Below, piece by piece: positions 1 through 8,295 of a stretch of DNA of 64,000 nt (positions are counted from its first letter, which is position 1; each line of letters starts with the position of its first letter). Origin of the DNA: Treponema zioleckii (lineage in GTDB: Bacteria; Spirochaetota; Spirochaetia; Treponematales; Treponemataceae); contig NZ_JPUF01000002.1 of assembly GCF_014737315.1 (NCBI RefSeq), positions 1 through 64,000 of the forward strand, given 5' to 3'. The notes under the pieces were generated by a model that did no database searches, had not been told where the DNA came from, and saw only the letters and a program-made list of their open reading frames with translations. Made by a program: the position numbers and the translations under genes.

Positions 1-93
1 TTTTTTTGCGCTAATACTAAATTAATTGACCGACTTTCAGCCGTCGCTCAGTACGTCCGGAATGACGAACTTTATAAAAACTCGAAATTGAAC
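1..93. other. Window edge, partial repeat copy
   Basis: No gene is visible here. Positions 39-66 end in GTCCGGAATGACGAAC, which resembles the right end of the dispersed palindromic repeat seen at about 6814, 9992, 13972 and 28250. This may be a truncated copy of it. The rsmG stop lies just inside. Confidence 0.35.
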
Positions 94-819
94 CTAATTC
101 TTTTCGATTATGACAAGGTTTCGCTCTCGTTCTTCGGCATCATCTTTTGTATTTTCCGTAAGAAAAGGAACCGTAAGCTTACGAACCACATAATTTGGTT
201 TTGCAGTTTCCAAAGCATTCATCTCTTCTTCAATCTTTTCTGATTTTGCTTTATAGGCTGCCAAAAAACCGTTGCTTTTTACAATTCGCCTTAAAACTTT
301 CGTCATCTTTTTTTCGAGAGGTCTAAAAGCCCTGAACACGCAAATATTAAAACTTTCTTGCTCGATTCGTTCAGCCTGATTTTCAAGCACGGTAACATTT
401 TTTAATGAAAGAATCTCTTTTACGTGGCTCAAAAAACCGCAACGCTTCGTCATTCGTTCAAGAAGCGTAAAATTGAACTGCGGAAAAATCGTCGCAAGCG
501 GAATGCCAGGCAAGCCCGCTCCTGAACCAATATCGGCAATCGTAAAATTCTGCGGCAAAGGCTCATCGCCACGCAAATATCGGCAAGAAATCTCCTTGCA
601 AATTTCGCTCGCCGCCGAAAGACTGTCCAAAATATGCCGAACAACAATTTCGTCGTGGTCGTCCGTATTTATCAAATCAAATTTTGCATTGTACTCTTGC
701 AGAGCCTTTACGTAAATCTCCATTTTTTCTTCAATCTTCTCGATTGAAAGGGTTGGAACTCCGTAAAACTCATTTTTATCAAAACCAAGCTGTAAAAGCC
801 CTTCGTGCAAATAATTCAT
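94..819 (-). CDS. rsmG: 16S rRNA (guanine527-N7)-methyltransferase RsmG
   Basis: Transfers a methyl group from SAM to N7 of G527 in 16S rRNA, in the cytosol. The 241-residue protein has the Rossmann-type SAM-binding motif of the GidB family (IADIGSGAGLPGIPLA, about residues 94-109) followed by the usual core. The length is normal for the family. It is the last gene of a minus-strand run (rsmE, HEYTH protein, exported protein, rsmG). The next gene upstream ends only 2 bp before this start, so they are probably co-transcribed. In many bacteria gidB sits next to oriC; here it is about 40 kb from dnaA. Confidence 0.95.
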   Translation of the reverse strand: MNYLHEGLLQLGFDKNEFYGVPTLSIEKIEEKMEIYVKALQEYNAKFDLINTDDHDEIVVRHILDSLSAASEICKEISCRYLRGDEPLPQNFTIADIGSGAGLPGIPLATIFPQFNFTLLERMTKRCGFLSHVKEILSLKNVTVLENQAERIEQESFNICVFRAFRPLEKKMTKVLRRIVKSNGFLAAYKAKSEKIEEEMNALETAKPNYVVRKLTVPFLTENTKDDAEERERNLVIIEKN

Positions 820-821
820 TT

Positions 822-1739
822 TTACTCCAACGAAAGCAATAAGTCCATCTTAAAATTCGGGTCGCTTGTCCTCAATGTCACAAGATTTCCCGTTCGGTTT
901 GCCGTCAACTCCTCTTGCTGTGCGAGCAAATACAACATGGAAGCGGTATTTTCCTCGTCCTGACTCAGATTCGGAATAACTTCATAAGTCGTAATTCCGT
1001 TCTCGCTGCCTGTTGCCTTAAACAAAAGATAGAACGTTTCTGCATGGGGAGTGCCTTTTATCGTGTATTTTCGGTCGCCAGTTAGCAAAAACGAGCCGTT
1101 GCTTTCTTGCGTCGAAAAGAAAACATCCGTGCAAGATTTTAAAACATCATTGCTGTTTATATTGAATCGCAAAATTTTTGACTCATCCTGCGAAGAACTT
1201 TTTGAAAGCAAAGCATTGCTGTTTTTATTCTCAAGATTTACTTTTTCTTTAAGCTCGTTCAATTCGCTCAAAACCTGCTTTAAAAGTTCAGGCGTAATCT
1301 GCAACGAATCCGACTGATGTTTGTCTTCCAGCAAATTCGAAAATCTTCCGAGCATTCCTAGGTTCTGCAAGGAAGTAAGGTCGCTGGCCGTAAGGATATT
1401 CGTAAGATTCTGAATCGTAGTGGCGTTTTCATTTTCAAATGCAATCTGCTTGTTAAGTTCATCCGCAGTTATAGACTTAACATCAGAAGTCGAAGCCTGA
1501 TTTTTTTTTGAATCGGCACTCTTTGAAGTTGTGGAATCTGCTTTTTTGTTAGAAACCGAACTTTTTGCCGAAGTGCTGCTATTTCCTGTGTAAAAGCCAC
1601 TGCTTCCAGGAACATAAAATTCACTGCCGATTGTCGGTGCTGTAATTGACGGCATGGCCGGCATTGCTGGCATGGCAGTTTGTGCGGCAACCGTCGTTGT
1701 TACAAACAGACTAAGAATGAATAAATTAGAGATTTTCAA
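822..1739 (-). CDS. Exported protein of unknown function, TTG start
   Basis: Not recognised. The 305-residue protein begins with a signal peptide (hydrophobic stretch about 5-17, AAQ cleavage site near 19). A Met/Pro/Ala repeat (AMPAMPAMPS) and a Ser/Lys/Thr-rich linker to about residue 90 follow. The rest is mostly polar and helical, with a possible coiled coil around 155-180. The start is a TTG at 1737-1739, supported by GGAGG seven bases upstream. It lies inside the end of the preceding gene, overlapping it by 14 bp. Tight coupling to the HEYTH protein suggests a shared role in or at the envelope, which is inference. Confidence 0.8.
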   Translation of the reverse strand: MKISNLFILSLFVTTTVAAQTAMPAMPAMPSITAPTIGSEFYVPGSSGFYTGNSSTSAKSSVSNKKADSTTSKSADSKKNQASTSDVKSITADELNKQIAFENENATTIQNLTNILTASDLTSLQNLGMLGRFSNLLEDKHQSDSLQITPELLKQVLSELNELKEKVNLENKNSNALLSKSSSQDESKILRFNINSNDVLKSCTDVFFSTQESNGSFLLTGDRKYTIKGTPHAETFYLLFKATGSENGITTYEVIPNLSQDEENTASMLYLLAQQEELTANRTGNLVTLRTSDPNFKMDLLLSLE

Positions 1740-2532
1740 GGCTTTCCTCCACGTATTGCAGTCGCTGCTGCAAGGCTTCTATGGTCTTTTCCAAACGATT
1801 TTTTTCTTTTTCAAGCTTAGTTTTAGGGTCGTCACCGCTAGCTTTTTTCTTCATCAATTCTGTTACGGTATCAGGAGATTTTCCCGCGAGGATTTTTTGA
1901 GACGCAGAATCGCGGTCCTCTGGCTTTTTGAGCGTTGCAACTTTCTTCATGTTGTCAAAACCAAGCGCGGGATTTACAGGCACAGCCGCAACGCGCGTAA
2001 GGTCTTTTGCGGTGTTTCGAGGCAAGCACAGAACGCGGTCAAGGTAATCTTCGTAACGGATATTCGCTTGCTCGCAAAGTTCATGTGCTTTTACGAGGAG
2101 CTTACCGAATTCCTGCATAAGCTTTCCGTTCACTTCCATGTAATCCTTGCGGATTTTTTCAGTCAGTTCTTTAAGTTCCGGGGAATCGTCAATCGAAATC
2201 TTGTAGATTCCCATTTCTTCGGCTTTCTGCAAAAGCTCATGGAATCTCGCCCAAAAAGCCGCCGTGTGCACTTTTGCGCCCTTCATAGGAAGCTTTCCGC
2301 CAGTCTCTTCAAGATATTTTTCCGTCTCAAGGTGATGAGTGTACTCGTGAATCGCCGTGTAAATGAGCTGGGAATCCGATTTAAAATTCTTGTTGTGCAA
2401 AAGGATTTCGTGAGTGTCCGGCTTGTAAAGACCGTTTACGCGAGTGCTTTCCTTACCGGTCATTGTCACTGTAAAATCAAGCTGTGTATCTTCAATCTGC
2501 AAAAGTTTCTGTTTAATTTCTTCGTTGTCCAT
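1726..2532 (-). CDS. HExxH-motif protein, putative metallopeptidase-like
   Basis: A 268-residue protein with no signal peptide. Residues 62-66 read HEYTH, the zinc-binding HExxH signature of many metallopeptidases. H89 or H98 could supply a third ligand, but I cannot assign one. About residues 225-268 form a strongly charged coiled coil. It starts 19 bp after rsmE ends and overlaps the next gene by 14 bp. The motif sits in an otherwise unfamiliar sequence, so a peptidase role is plausible rather than established. SprT- or ImmA-like folds are alternatives. Confidence 0.75.
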   Translation of the reverse strand: MDNEEIKQKLLQIEDTQLDFTVTMTGKESTRVNGLYKPDTHEILLHNKNFKSDSQLIYTAIHEYTHHLETEKYLEETGGKLPMKGAKVHTAAFWARFHELLQKAEEMGIYKISIDDSPELKELTEKIRKDYMEVNGKLMQEFGKLLVKAHELCEQANIRYEDYLDRVLCLPRNTAKDLTRVAAVPVNPALGFDNMKKVATLKKPEDRDSASQKILAGKSPDTVTELMKKKASGDDPKTKLEKEKNRLEKTIEALQQRLQYVEESLENL

Positions 2533-2550
2533 TTATCTTTCCTTGTGTTT

Positions 2551-3291
2551 TTAGTCCAAAAATCCCATTCGGTCCAGGATTATCGATGAAGCAACAGTTG
2601 TCGCGCTCTCCGTGCGAAGAACCCGCTTGCCCATCGAGCAGAGTGTGTAACCGTAGCTTTCGAGAAAATCACGCTCTCTTTCAGTCCAGCCACGCTCCGA
2701 CCCAATCGCCGCAACCACAGGTTTTTCACCGCCACAAATTTCTTCCGAAAGAAACGTGCCGAGCGATTTTTTTGCCCGACGATTGTCAAGCGCGCACTTT
2801 ACAACATTTGCCCCGTTCGTTAATTCTACCGCTTCTTTTAAAGTTTGTACCAGAATCAATTGAGGAACGTGCGTCGAAGCCGCCTGAACAGTTCCGTCTA
2901 GAAGCATTTTTTCTGCAGCTCCGTCTTTTACGTCATTTGAATTCATGTAGGATTTTTCGCCAAGCTCAGTTCCAGTAAGAATTATTTTTGAAGCTCCAAG
3001 CCCCGCCACATCGCGCAGAAGCCTTCTGAGCTGAATCGGGCGCGGAAAACCGATGATTAACGTGAGCGGGTAGAGCGGTTTTCCGTCGGATTTTTCCTCA
3101 AACGAAAAACTAATCTCACCAGATGCAGAAATATCTTCTATTGTGGCAATTCCTGCCTTTCCGTTTATAATTCCCGCATCAAAACTGTCACCTTTTGATT
3201 TGTGGAGGATTTTTATAATGTGTTTCGCACGTTCGTCGTTCGCTTTGAGGGGCGAATTAATTTCTTTTTCGTCAAACAAACAAATATTCAT
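2551..3291 (-). CDS. rsmE: 16S rRNA (uracil1498-N3)-methyltransferase RsmE
   Basis: SPOUT-class methyltransferase that makes m3U1498 in 16S rRNA. The 246-residue protein is normal in length. It shows the C-terminal knot motifs of the family: AAIGSERGWTERE near 195-207 and SMGKRVLRTESA near 219-230. The N-terminal part is the expected PUA-like RNA-binding domain. It heads the minus-strand run ending with rsmG, so two 16S rRNA methyltransferases are apparently co-transcribed. Confidence 0.93.
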   Translation of the reverse strand: MNICLFDEKEINSPLKANDERAKHIIKILHKSKGDSFDAGIINGKAGIATIEDISASGEISFSFEEKSDGKPLYPLTLIIGFPRPIQLRRLLRDVAGLGASKIILTGTELGEKSYMNSNDVKDGAAEKMLLDGTVQAASTHVPQLILVQTLKEAVELTNGANVVKCALDNRRAKKSLGTFLSEEICGGEKPVVAAIGSERGWTERERDFLESYGYTLCSMGKRVLRTESATTVASSIILDRMGFLD

Positions 3292-3499
3292 AAAAAGTCC
3301 AATTTTTGAATTTTTAGGTCGAATGTCGTTTATAAATGCCCTAAATTCTGATTTTAGTATTATAATAGAAATCTAGATATTTTTCTTTATGGAATCTCTA
3401 AAAACATTCAAATTTTAAGTTTTTCGAGATGCTCTTTATTTTTATTGTAGATTCCAAAGTAATTTTGGAAATATCAATCTACCGCTTGGAGGAAAACTG

Positions 3500-3835
3500 A
3501 TGAGAAAATCAATTTTTGCAATTTTTATAGTTGCAACTATCGCCTGTACTTCCATTTTTGCCATTGGAGGCAAAAAGAATGTTTACGGGCACATTGAAAT
3601 TTACGGCTCTGCTCCAATGACTTTCGTAGGCTTTGTGACAGAAGAAGGAGAAAAATATTCAATCGACATTGCGCCTGATGCAAATTTTACGATTGATGAT
3701 TTTACAAAATATCAAGGAAAAAGGCTCAAACTTACCGGCATTGTAAACAGCAAAGAACTTTGGGGTTTCCAGACGCTCGAAAACGGACGTTTTGTGGTAA
3801 GCAAATTCAAAGTAGCCCCTGCTGAAAAGAAATAA
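3500..3835 (+). CDS. Small exported protein of unknown function
   Basis: A 111-residue protein with a clear signal peptide (residues 1-21, ending SIFA). A good RBS (GGAGG) precedes the ATG. The mature part is beta-rich with alternating charged and hydrophobic residues, suggesting a small OB-like or beta-barrel domain. This cannot be assigned further. It lies 10 bp before the aldo/keto reductase and shares its direction, so they form a likely two-gene unit ending at the 4719 terminator. Confidence 0.8.
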   Translation: MRKSIFAIFIVATIACTSIFAIGGKKNVYGHIEIYGSAPMTFVGFVTEEGEKYSIDIAPDANFTIDDFTKYQGKRLKLTGIVNSKELWGFQTLENGRFVVSKFKVAPAEKK

Positions 3836-3845
3836 GGAGGCTCTT

Positions 3846-4712
3846 ATGAAGCTCACATCAACCTATGAACTTGCAAATGGCAAATCGATTCCCGTTATCG
3901 GTTTTGGCACATGGCAAAGCGAAAACGGCAAAGAGTGCTATGAAGCCGTTCTGGAAGCCCTTCGTTGCGGTTACAGACATATTGATACAGCCGCAGCCTA
4001 CGGTAATGAGGAATCAGTCGGACAAGCCATAGCAGATTTTCTTGACGAAACAGAAGATGTAAGCCGAGAAGACCTCTTTATAACAACAAAACTTTGGAAT
4101 GATGACCACGGCTACGAAGAAACAAAAAAAGCCATAGAAGCGTCATTAAAAAAATTAAAACTTGATTACGTAGACTTATATTTGATTCACTGGCCAAACC
4201 CGCTAAAGTTCCGGGATTGCTGGCAAGAACGCAATGCAGGAAGCTGGAAGGCAATGGAAGAAGCCTACAAGGAAGGAAAACTCCGTGCAATCGGAATAAG
4301 CAATTTTTGCGAACGCCACATTGACGAACTTTTAAAAACAGCAGAAATAAAACCGATGGTGAATCAAATTAAGCTCTGCCCAGGCCAAACACAGAATTCA
4401 CTTGTTGAATATTCAAAATCACTCGGAATGGTTGTGGAAGCATATTCGCCGCTCGGTACCGGCGGAATTTTCTCAAATCTCACGATGAAAGAACTTTCGC
4501 ACAAATACAACCGCTCAATCGCGCAAATCTGCATAAAATGGAGTTTGCAGCAAGGTTATTTACCGCTTCCAAAAAGCGTCACAAAAGAAAGGATTATCGA
4601 AAACACGAAAGTCTTTAATTTTGATTTGGAAGAAGATGACTGCATAAAAATCGCCCATCTTACAGATCTGGACATAAAGCCAGCAAGAAATCCAGACGAA
4701 GCACCGTTCTAA
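3846..4712 (+). CDS. Aldo/keto reductase
   Basis: NAD(P)H-dependent reductase of carbonyl compounds in the cytosol. The 288-residue TIM barrel has the complete family tetrad: D47 and Y52 (HIDTAAAYGNEESVG), K82 (TTKLWND) and H115 (LYLIHWP). The C-terminal NADP-binding signature is LPKSVTKERIIEN. The best match is the 2,5-diketo-D-gluconate reductase-like group, but the substrate cannot be read from sequence. The RBS AAGGAGG precedes the ATG. The gene follows a small exported protein and ends at a bidirectional terminator. Confidence 0.93.
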   Translation: MKLTSTYELANGKSIPVIGFGTWQSENGKECYEAVLEALRCGYRHIDTAAAYGNEESVGQAIADFLDETEDVSREDLFITTKLWNDDHGYEETKKAIEASLKKLKLDYVDLYLIHWPNPLKFRDCWQERNAGSWKAMEEAYKEGKLRAIGISNFCERHIDELLKTAEIKPMVNQIKLCPGQTQNSLVEYSKSLGMVVEAYSPLGTGGIFSNLTMKELSHKYNRSIAQICIKWSLQQGYLPLPKSVTKERIIENTKVFNFDLEEDDCIKIAHLTDLDIKPARNPDEAPF

Positions 4713-4718
4713 AAAAAA

Positions 4719-4753
4719 GGCTCCTGAATCCGCTTTAAGCCATTTCAGGAGCC
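4719..4753. terminator. Bidirectional intrinsic terminator
   Basis: A 10-bp perfect stem (GGCTCCTGAA with TTCAGGAGCC) has an A-run on the left and a T-run on the right. It can therefore stop the aldo/keto reductase transcript (+) and the converging exported-protein gene (-). Confidence 0.9.
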
Positions 4754-4775
4754 TTTTTATCAACACGCCGTAATT

Positions 4776-5363
4776 CTATTTTGCGTCAACAGTATCAGAA
4801 ACTTTTGCAAGTTTTTGCTCAGCCCTGACTACAGAAGCTTCAAGAGTTTTTGTGTTTGTTTCGTAAGTTCCAACCATAACCCAGGACCCCTTCTTCAAAT
4901 CAGAAATCGTAAATTGAACTCTTTCAGGACGGCCCTTTCCACGCTGAAATCCGCGGGCGTCTTTTTTGGAATCATTTGAATTCTGCATATTCTCAGGATT
5001 TTGCATTTCTTTACGAGCCTGCATTAAATCAGCTCTCGCCTCAGAATCAGAAATCATAATTCTTGTAAAAGGACTTACATGAATCTCAACGTCTTTTCCG
5101 TCCGCATTCTTAACTTTTACAAGGCTTTTGCTACTGTCAACAGAAGAAATCTGACCAATTACAACATTTTTTCCTTCATTTATCGCATTTGGTGCATGAA
5201 AATTATGGAACGGAAGAGGCATATTCATGCGAGGTGCGTTTTCTGGAAGCTCCTGAACTTTTTTTTCGCCAGATTCAGTTCCTGACGACTGCGCAAAAAT
5301 TGAAGAAGTTGCCAACGCTGCCACCATAGTTACCACTGCCGCTGTTCTAAAAGATTTTGTCAT
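4776..5363 (-). CDS. Exported protein of unknown function
   Basis: A 195-residue protein with a signal peptide (about 1-24, SSIFAQS). I chose the ATG at 5363 because AAGGAG lies just upstream; an in-frame TTG at 5381 would place that RBS inside the gene. The mature protein contains a stretch (about 60-105) resembling a small OB- or DUF5666-like beta domain: GQISSVDSSKSLVKVKNADGK, then VMVGTYETNTKTLEASVV. Between the halves is a polar Asn/Gln/Met-rich linker. The function is unknown. The OB-like reading is inference. Confidence 0.8.
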   Translation of the reverse strand: MTKSFRTAAVVTMVAALATSSIFAQSSGTESGEKKVQELPENAPRMNMPLPFHNFHAPNAINEGKNVVIGQISSVDSSKSLVKVKNADGKDVEIHVSPFTRIMISDSEARADLMQARKEMQNPENMQNSNDSKKDARGFQRGKGRPERVQFTISDLKKGSWVMVGTYETNTKTLEASVVRAEQKLAKVSDTVDAK

Positions 5364-5381
5364 AATATTCTCCTTAGCCAA

Positions 5382-5583
5382 AAATTAGGGAATATAAAGG
5401 GAATTTCGGAAAACTTCAGTTTTCGAAGCACCCTAAAATTTGTTTCCCCAGTGGCTTACGTTAATGACTATAAATCTTTCAAACGGAATCATCTTTAAAG
5501 AAATCTAAGAAAAAAATAAGAGTATTCTTAGATTCAATTTTTGGGGTTAACTAATTTTTTTTGCATGATATACTTCATTTGTA
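5382..5583. other. Intergenic gap between divergent genes
   Basis: A divergent gap of about 200 bp. It contains a short palindrome (AAAACTTCAGTTTTCGAAG) and very AT-rich sequence before the + gene. No RNA gene was recognised. Confidence 0.5.
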
Positions 5584-6060
5584 ATGAAACATTTACTTTT
5601 TAGTCTGATAATGATTTTTTTTATTGCTCATCCGAACTTCTCGCAAACTCCGCCGCAAGAAAATGGCGTAAGACCACGGATTTTTTTAAATTACCGAGGA
5701 CAGCGAATGAGCCCGAACGCAAATCCGCTTCCTAAAAATTTTAAGCTCATCGGAATACGGACGAGTCCGCTTGAAAACGGAAAACTCACGGTTGACCTTA
5801 TTTTTAACGCAGGAATTGACCCGCGCACAATGAACAACAGCTGCGTGCTCATAAACGGAAAACCACTTCAGCAAAATACAAAATTCTTCTTTAACAAAAG
5901 AGGAAATATAATCCGATTTGAGCTGAACAACGTTAAAGAATCATTTTCTATTCTGATTCAGCATATAAATTCTTTTAACGGAATAAAAATGTTTCCGTTC
6001 ATTCTTGAAAAAATCACCGGAAATATGGACTTCCGCATTCCACCTGAAAGTCATTACTAG
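5584..6060 (+). CDS. Small exported protein of unknown function
   Basis: A 158-residue protein with a signal peptide (residues 1-20, ending FSQT). The mature part is basic and beta-rich (SPLENGKLTVDLIFNAGIDP, then a hairpin-like NGKPLQQNTKFFFNKRGN), similar in feel to an Ig-like domain. It ends 18 bp before the response regulator, so it may be co-transcribed with the two-component pair and could be a periplasmic accessory. That link is inference from position. Confidence 0.78.
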   Translation: MKHLLFSLIMIFFIAHPNFSQTPPQENGVRPRIFLNYRGQRMSPNANPLPKNFKLIGIRTSPLENGKLTVDLIFNAGIDPRTMNNSCVLINGKPLQQNTKFFFNKRGNIIRFELNNVKESFSILIQHINSFNGIKMFPFILEKITGNMDFRIPPESHY

Positions 6061-6078
6061 AAATAAGAGGAACTGTAA

Positions 6079-6756
6079 ATGGCAAAGATTTTAATTGTTG
6101 AAGACGACGAAGGAATTTGTGACTTCGTAGATTTGGAACTTCGTCACGAAGGTTTTGACACCGTAATCGCAAAGACAGGTCGCGAAGGACTCGAAAAATT
6201 TGAGAGCGAAAATCCAGACATGATTCTGCTTGACGTTATGCTCCCGGAAATAAACGGTCTTGAAGTTTTAAGAAGAATCAGAAAAAACTCCAGCGTTCCG
6301 GTAATCCTCGAAACAGCCCGCGGCGAAACTCTCGACAAAATAAACGGACTTAATTCTGGTGCCGATGACTACATTTCAAAGCCTTTCGACATAGAAGAAC
6401 TTCTCGCCCGAATGAATGCCGTTCTCAGGCGCGTCCAGCCGGCAAACGGCGGAGCAAACCGTCTCAAAAACCGCGAACTAGAACTGAACCTCGAAAACAT
6501 GTCCGCAATCATAAAAGGCGAAAGCCTGAACCTTTCTAAAACAGAATTTATGATGCTAAAATTTTTTATGGAAAACACAGGCAAAGTTCTTTCGCGCGAC
6601 GCAATAATCGACGCAATCTGGGGAAAAGACCATTTTATAGACGTGAACACAATCGATGTTTATGTGGGTTACCTGCGTTCAAAAATTGACCAACCGTGCA
6701 AAACAGAATACATAAAAACCGTGCGCGGAGCCGGCTACATGATGGTTGGCTCGTAA
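6079..6756 (+). CDS. OmpR/PhoB-family response regulator
   Basis: A two-component transcription factor of 225 residues. The receiver domain (about 3-117) has the acidic pocket (E8, D9, D10), phosphoacceptor D52 (LLDVMLP), T79 and K101 (ISKPFD). A winged-helix DNA-binding domain (about 128-223) ends YIKTVRGAGYMM, as expected for the family. The sensor kinase gene follows 192 bp later, across a palindromic repeat. The target genes cannot be deduced here. Confidence 0.95.
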   Translation: MAKILIVEDDEGICDFVDLELRHEGFDTVIAKTGREGLEKFESENPDMILLDVMLPEINGLEVLRRIRKNSSVPVILETARGETLDKINGLNSGADDYISKPFDIEELLARMNAVLRRVQPANGGANRLKNRELELNLENMSAIIKGESLNLSKTEFMMLKFFMENTGKVLSRDAIIDAIWGKDHFIDVNTIDVYVGYLRSKIDQPCKTEYIKTVRGAGYMMVGS

Positions 6757-6813
6757 TTTTCCGTAAGAAGATTTTATAAAAAGATTTTTCAAAACTTCTG
6801 TTGAACTAAAAAC

Positions 6814-6887
6814 TGTCATGCTGAACTTGCTTCAGCATCTGTGCCTTTGCAACGGCGGAGAGATTCCGAATCAAGTTCGGAATGACA
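6814..6887. repeat. Dispersed palindromic repeat, copy A
   Basis: Begins TGTCATGCTGAACTTG and ends TTCGGAATGACA, so the ends are inverted copies of TGTCAT. Inside are two hairpins (CTGAA..TTCAG and ATTCCGAA..TTCGGAAT). Related copies lie at about 9992, 13972 and 28250. It sits between a response regulator and its kinase. Confidence 0.8.
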
Positions 6888-6948
6888 CAATTCACGTCAT
6901 AACTGCCGGACTTTGTAAGATTTTTAAACTTGCTTGTAAGGAATTCGT

Positions 6949-8295
6949 ATGAAGAAGATTTTTAATTCAATTTCTGTCAGGCTGGCCTTCCGCTTTACGT
7001 TGATTCTCTCGGTGGCAATTCTGCTCGTTTCCATGTCATTCGTGTGGATTATGCGTTCCTTCGTGAGACGGGGGCAAAACCTTGAACTCATACATGCGGC
7101 AGACGTAATCGAACACGGAATAACAGACCGGCTTTCCCTGGATTATGCAAATCTCCCGTTTTACATAACATACACCGTCTTCAAAAACGACGAACAAATA
7201 TTCACGAACGACCCGTTTTTGCCACTTCTCCCAGAAACTTTTGGAAAAACAAAAATCTACGAAGCGAAAAATTTTTTTATAAATGATGATTTGAAAATTT
7301 TATATTTCGCAAGAAAGTCCAAATCCGGGGAATACACGATTATGACAGCAATGGGAATTGAACGAGATATTTCTTCAAGACTTTTACTCACTTTGCCAAA
7401 AACAATCCTTCTCGCAATCTTCCCGATTTTAATTCTTTCGTATATGGTTCTTCTTTTTATTACGAAACGAACAATGCGGCCTGTCATAAAAATTACCGAA
7501 AGTGCCACAAAAATCTCAAGCTCAAACCTCGGAACTCTTCTTCCACTCTCCGGCAACAACGATGAACTCGACAAACTCGCCGAAACGTTCAACAGACTTT
7601 TTGAACGCCTAAAAGCCGACTTTGACCTTGAAAAACAGTTTACGAGCGATGTTTCACACGAACTAAAAACGCCGCTTGCAGTAATTCTCGGACAGACGAA
7701 CCTGCTGTTACGCTGGGGAAAAGACGAACCTCTGCAACTCGAAAAATCGCTTAAAATCATAAAAAACGAATCAAAATCCATGGAAGCAATCATTACGAAT
7801 CTGCTGCAAATCTCGCGCCTCGAAAACGGAAAAATAAAGCCGCAAAAAGAAAACGTGAACGTTCTAGAAATGTTCTTGCGGCTAAAATCTGAATTCGAAT
7901 CGGTCTCGCCGGAAAGCCAATTTAAAATTGAATGCAACAAAGAAATTTGCGTGCTTTCGGATTGGGAACTTTTGCATCAAGTGCTTACAATTATAATTTC
8001 AAACAGCATAAAATTCGTAAAAGAAAACTGCGTCGTAACAATGAAGGCTTTTTTTGAAGAAGAAAAAACAGTGATTCTAGTTTCTGACAACGGAAGCGGA
8101 TTCGCAGAAAACGTTCTTCCGCACGTGTTCGAACGTTTTTACCGCGGAGACGAAGCCCACGTGCGCTCGGCAGGCGGGTCAGGACTCGGACTTTCCATTG
8201 CGGAGGCAATCATCACCTCGTTCAACGGAACAATCGAAGCCCAAAACACCGCACAGCACGGAGCTTTAATCAGGATTTTGCTAAACACACGTTAG
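6949..8295 (+). CDS. Membrane sensor histidine kinase
   Basis: A 448-residue kinase, partner of the upstream OmpR-type regulator. It has TM1 at about 13-35, a periplasmic sensor loop of about 115 residues, TM2 at about 151-172, a HAMP linker to about 225, and the HisKA phospho-acceptor H237 in SDVSHELKTPLAV. The HATPase domain has N (IISNSIKF), G1 (VSDNGSGFAE), F (VFERFYRG) and G2 (GSGLGLSIA) boxes. All catalytic motifs are intact. The signal is unknown. Confidence 0.95.
   Translation: MKKIFNSISVRLAFRFTLILSVAILLVSMSFVWIMRSFVRRGQNLELIHAADVIEHGITDRLSLDYANLPFYITYTVFKNDEQIFTNDPFLPLLPETFGKTKIYEAKNFFINDDLKILYFARKSKSGEYTIMTAMGIERDISSRLLLTLPKTILLAIFPILILSYMVLLFITKRTMRPVIKITESATKISSSNLGTLLPLSGNNDELDKLAETFNRLFERLKADFDLEKQFTSDVSHELKTPLAVILGQTNLLLRWGKDEPLQLEKSLKIIKNESKSMEAIITNLLQISRLENGKIKPQKENVNVLEMFLRLKSEFESVSPESQFKIECNKEICVLSDWELLHQVLTIIISNSIKFVKENCVVTMKAFFEEEKTVILVSDNGSGFAENVLPHVFERFYRGDEAHVRSAGGSGLGLSIAEAIITSFNGTIEAQNTAQHGALIRILLNTR

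Noticed and set aside
2586-2978. Plus-strand ORF antisense to rsmE, and similar antisense ORFs elsewhere
   Set aside because: They are shadows of well-supported genes on the other strand, with no RBS or family resemblance.
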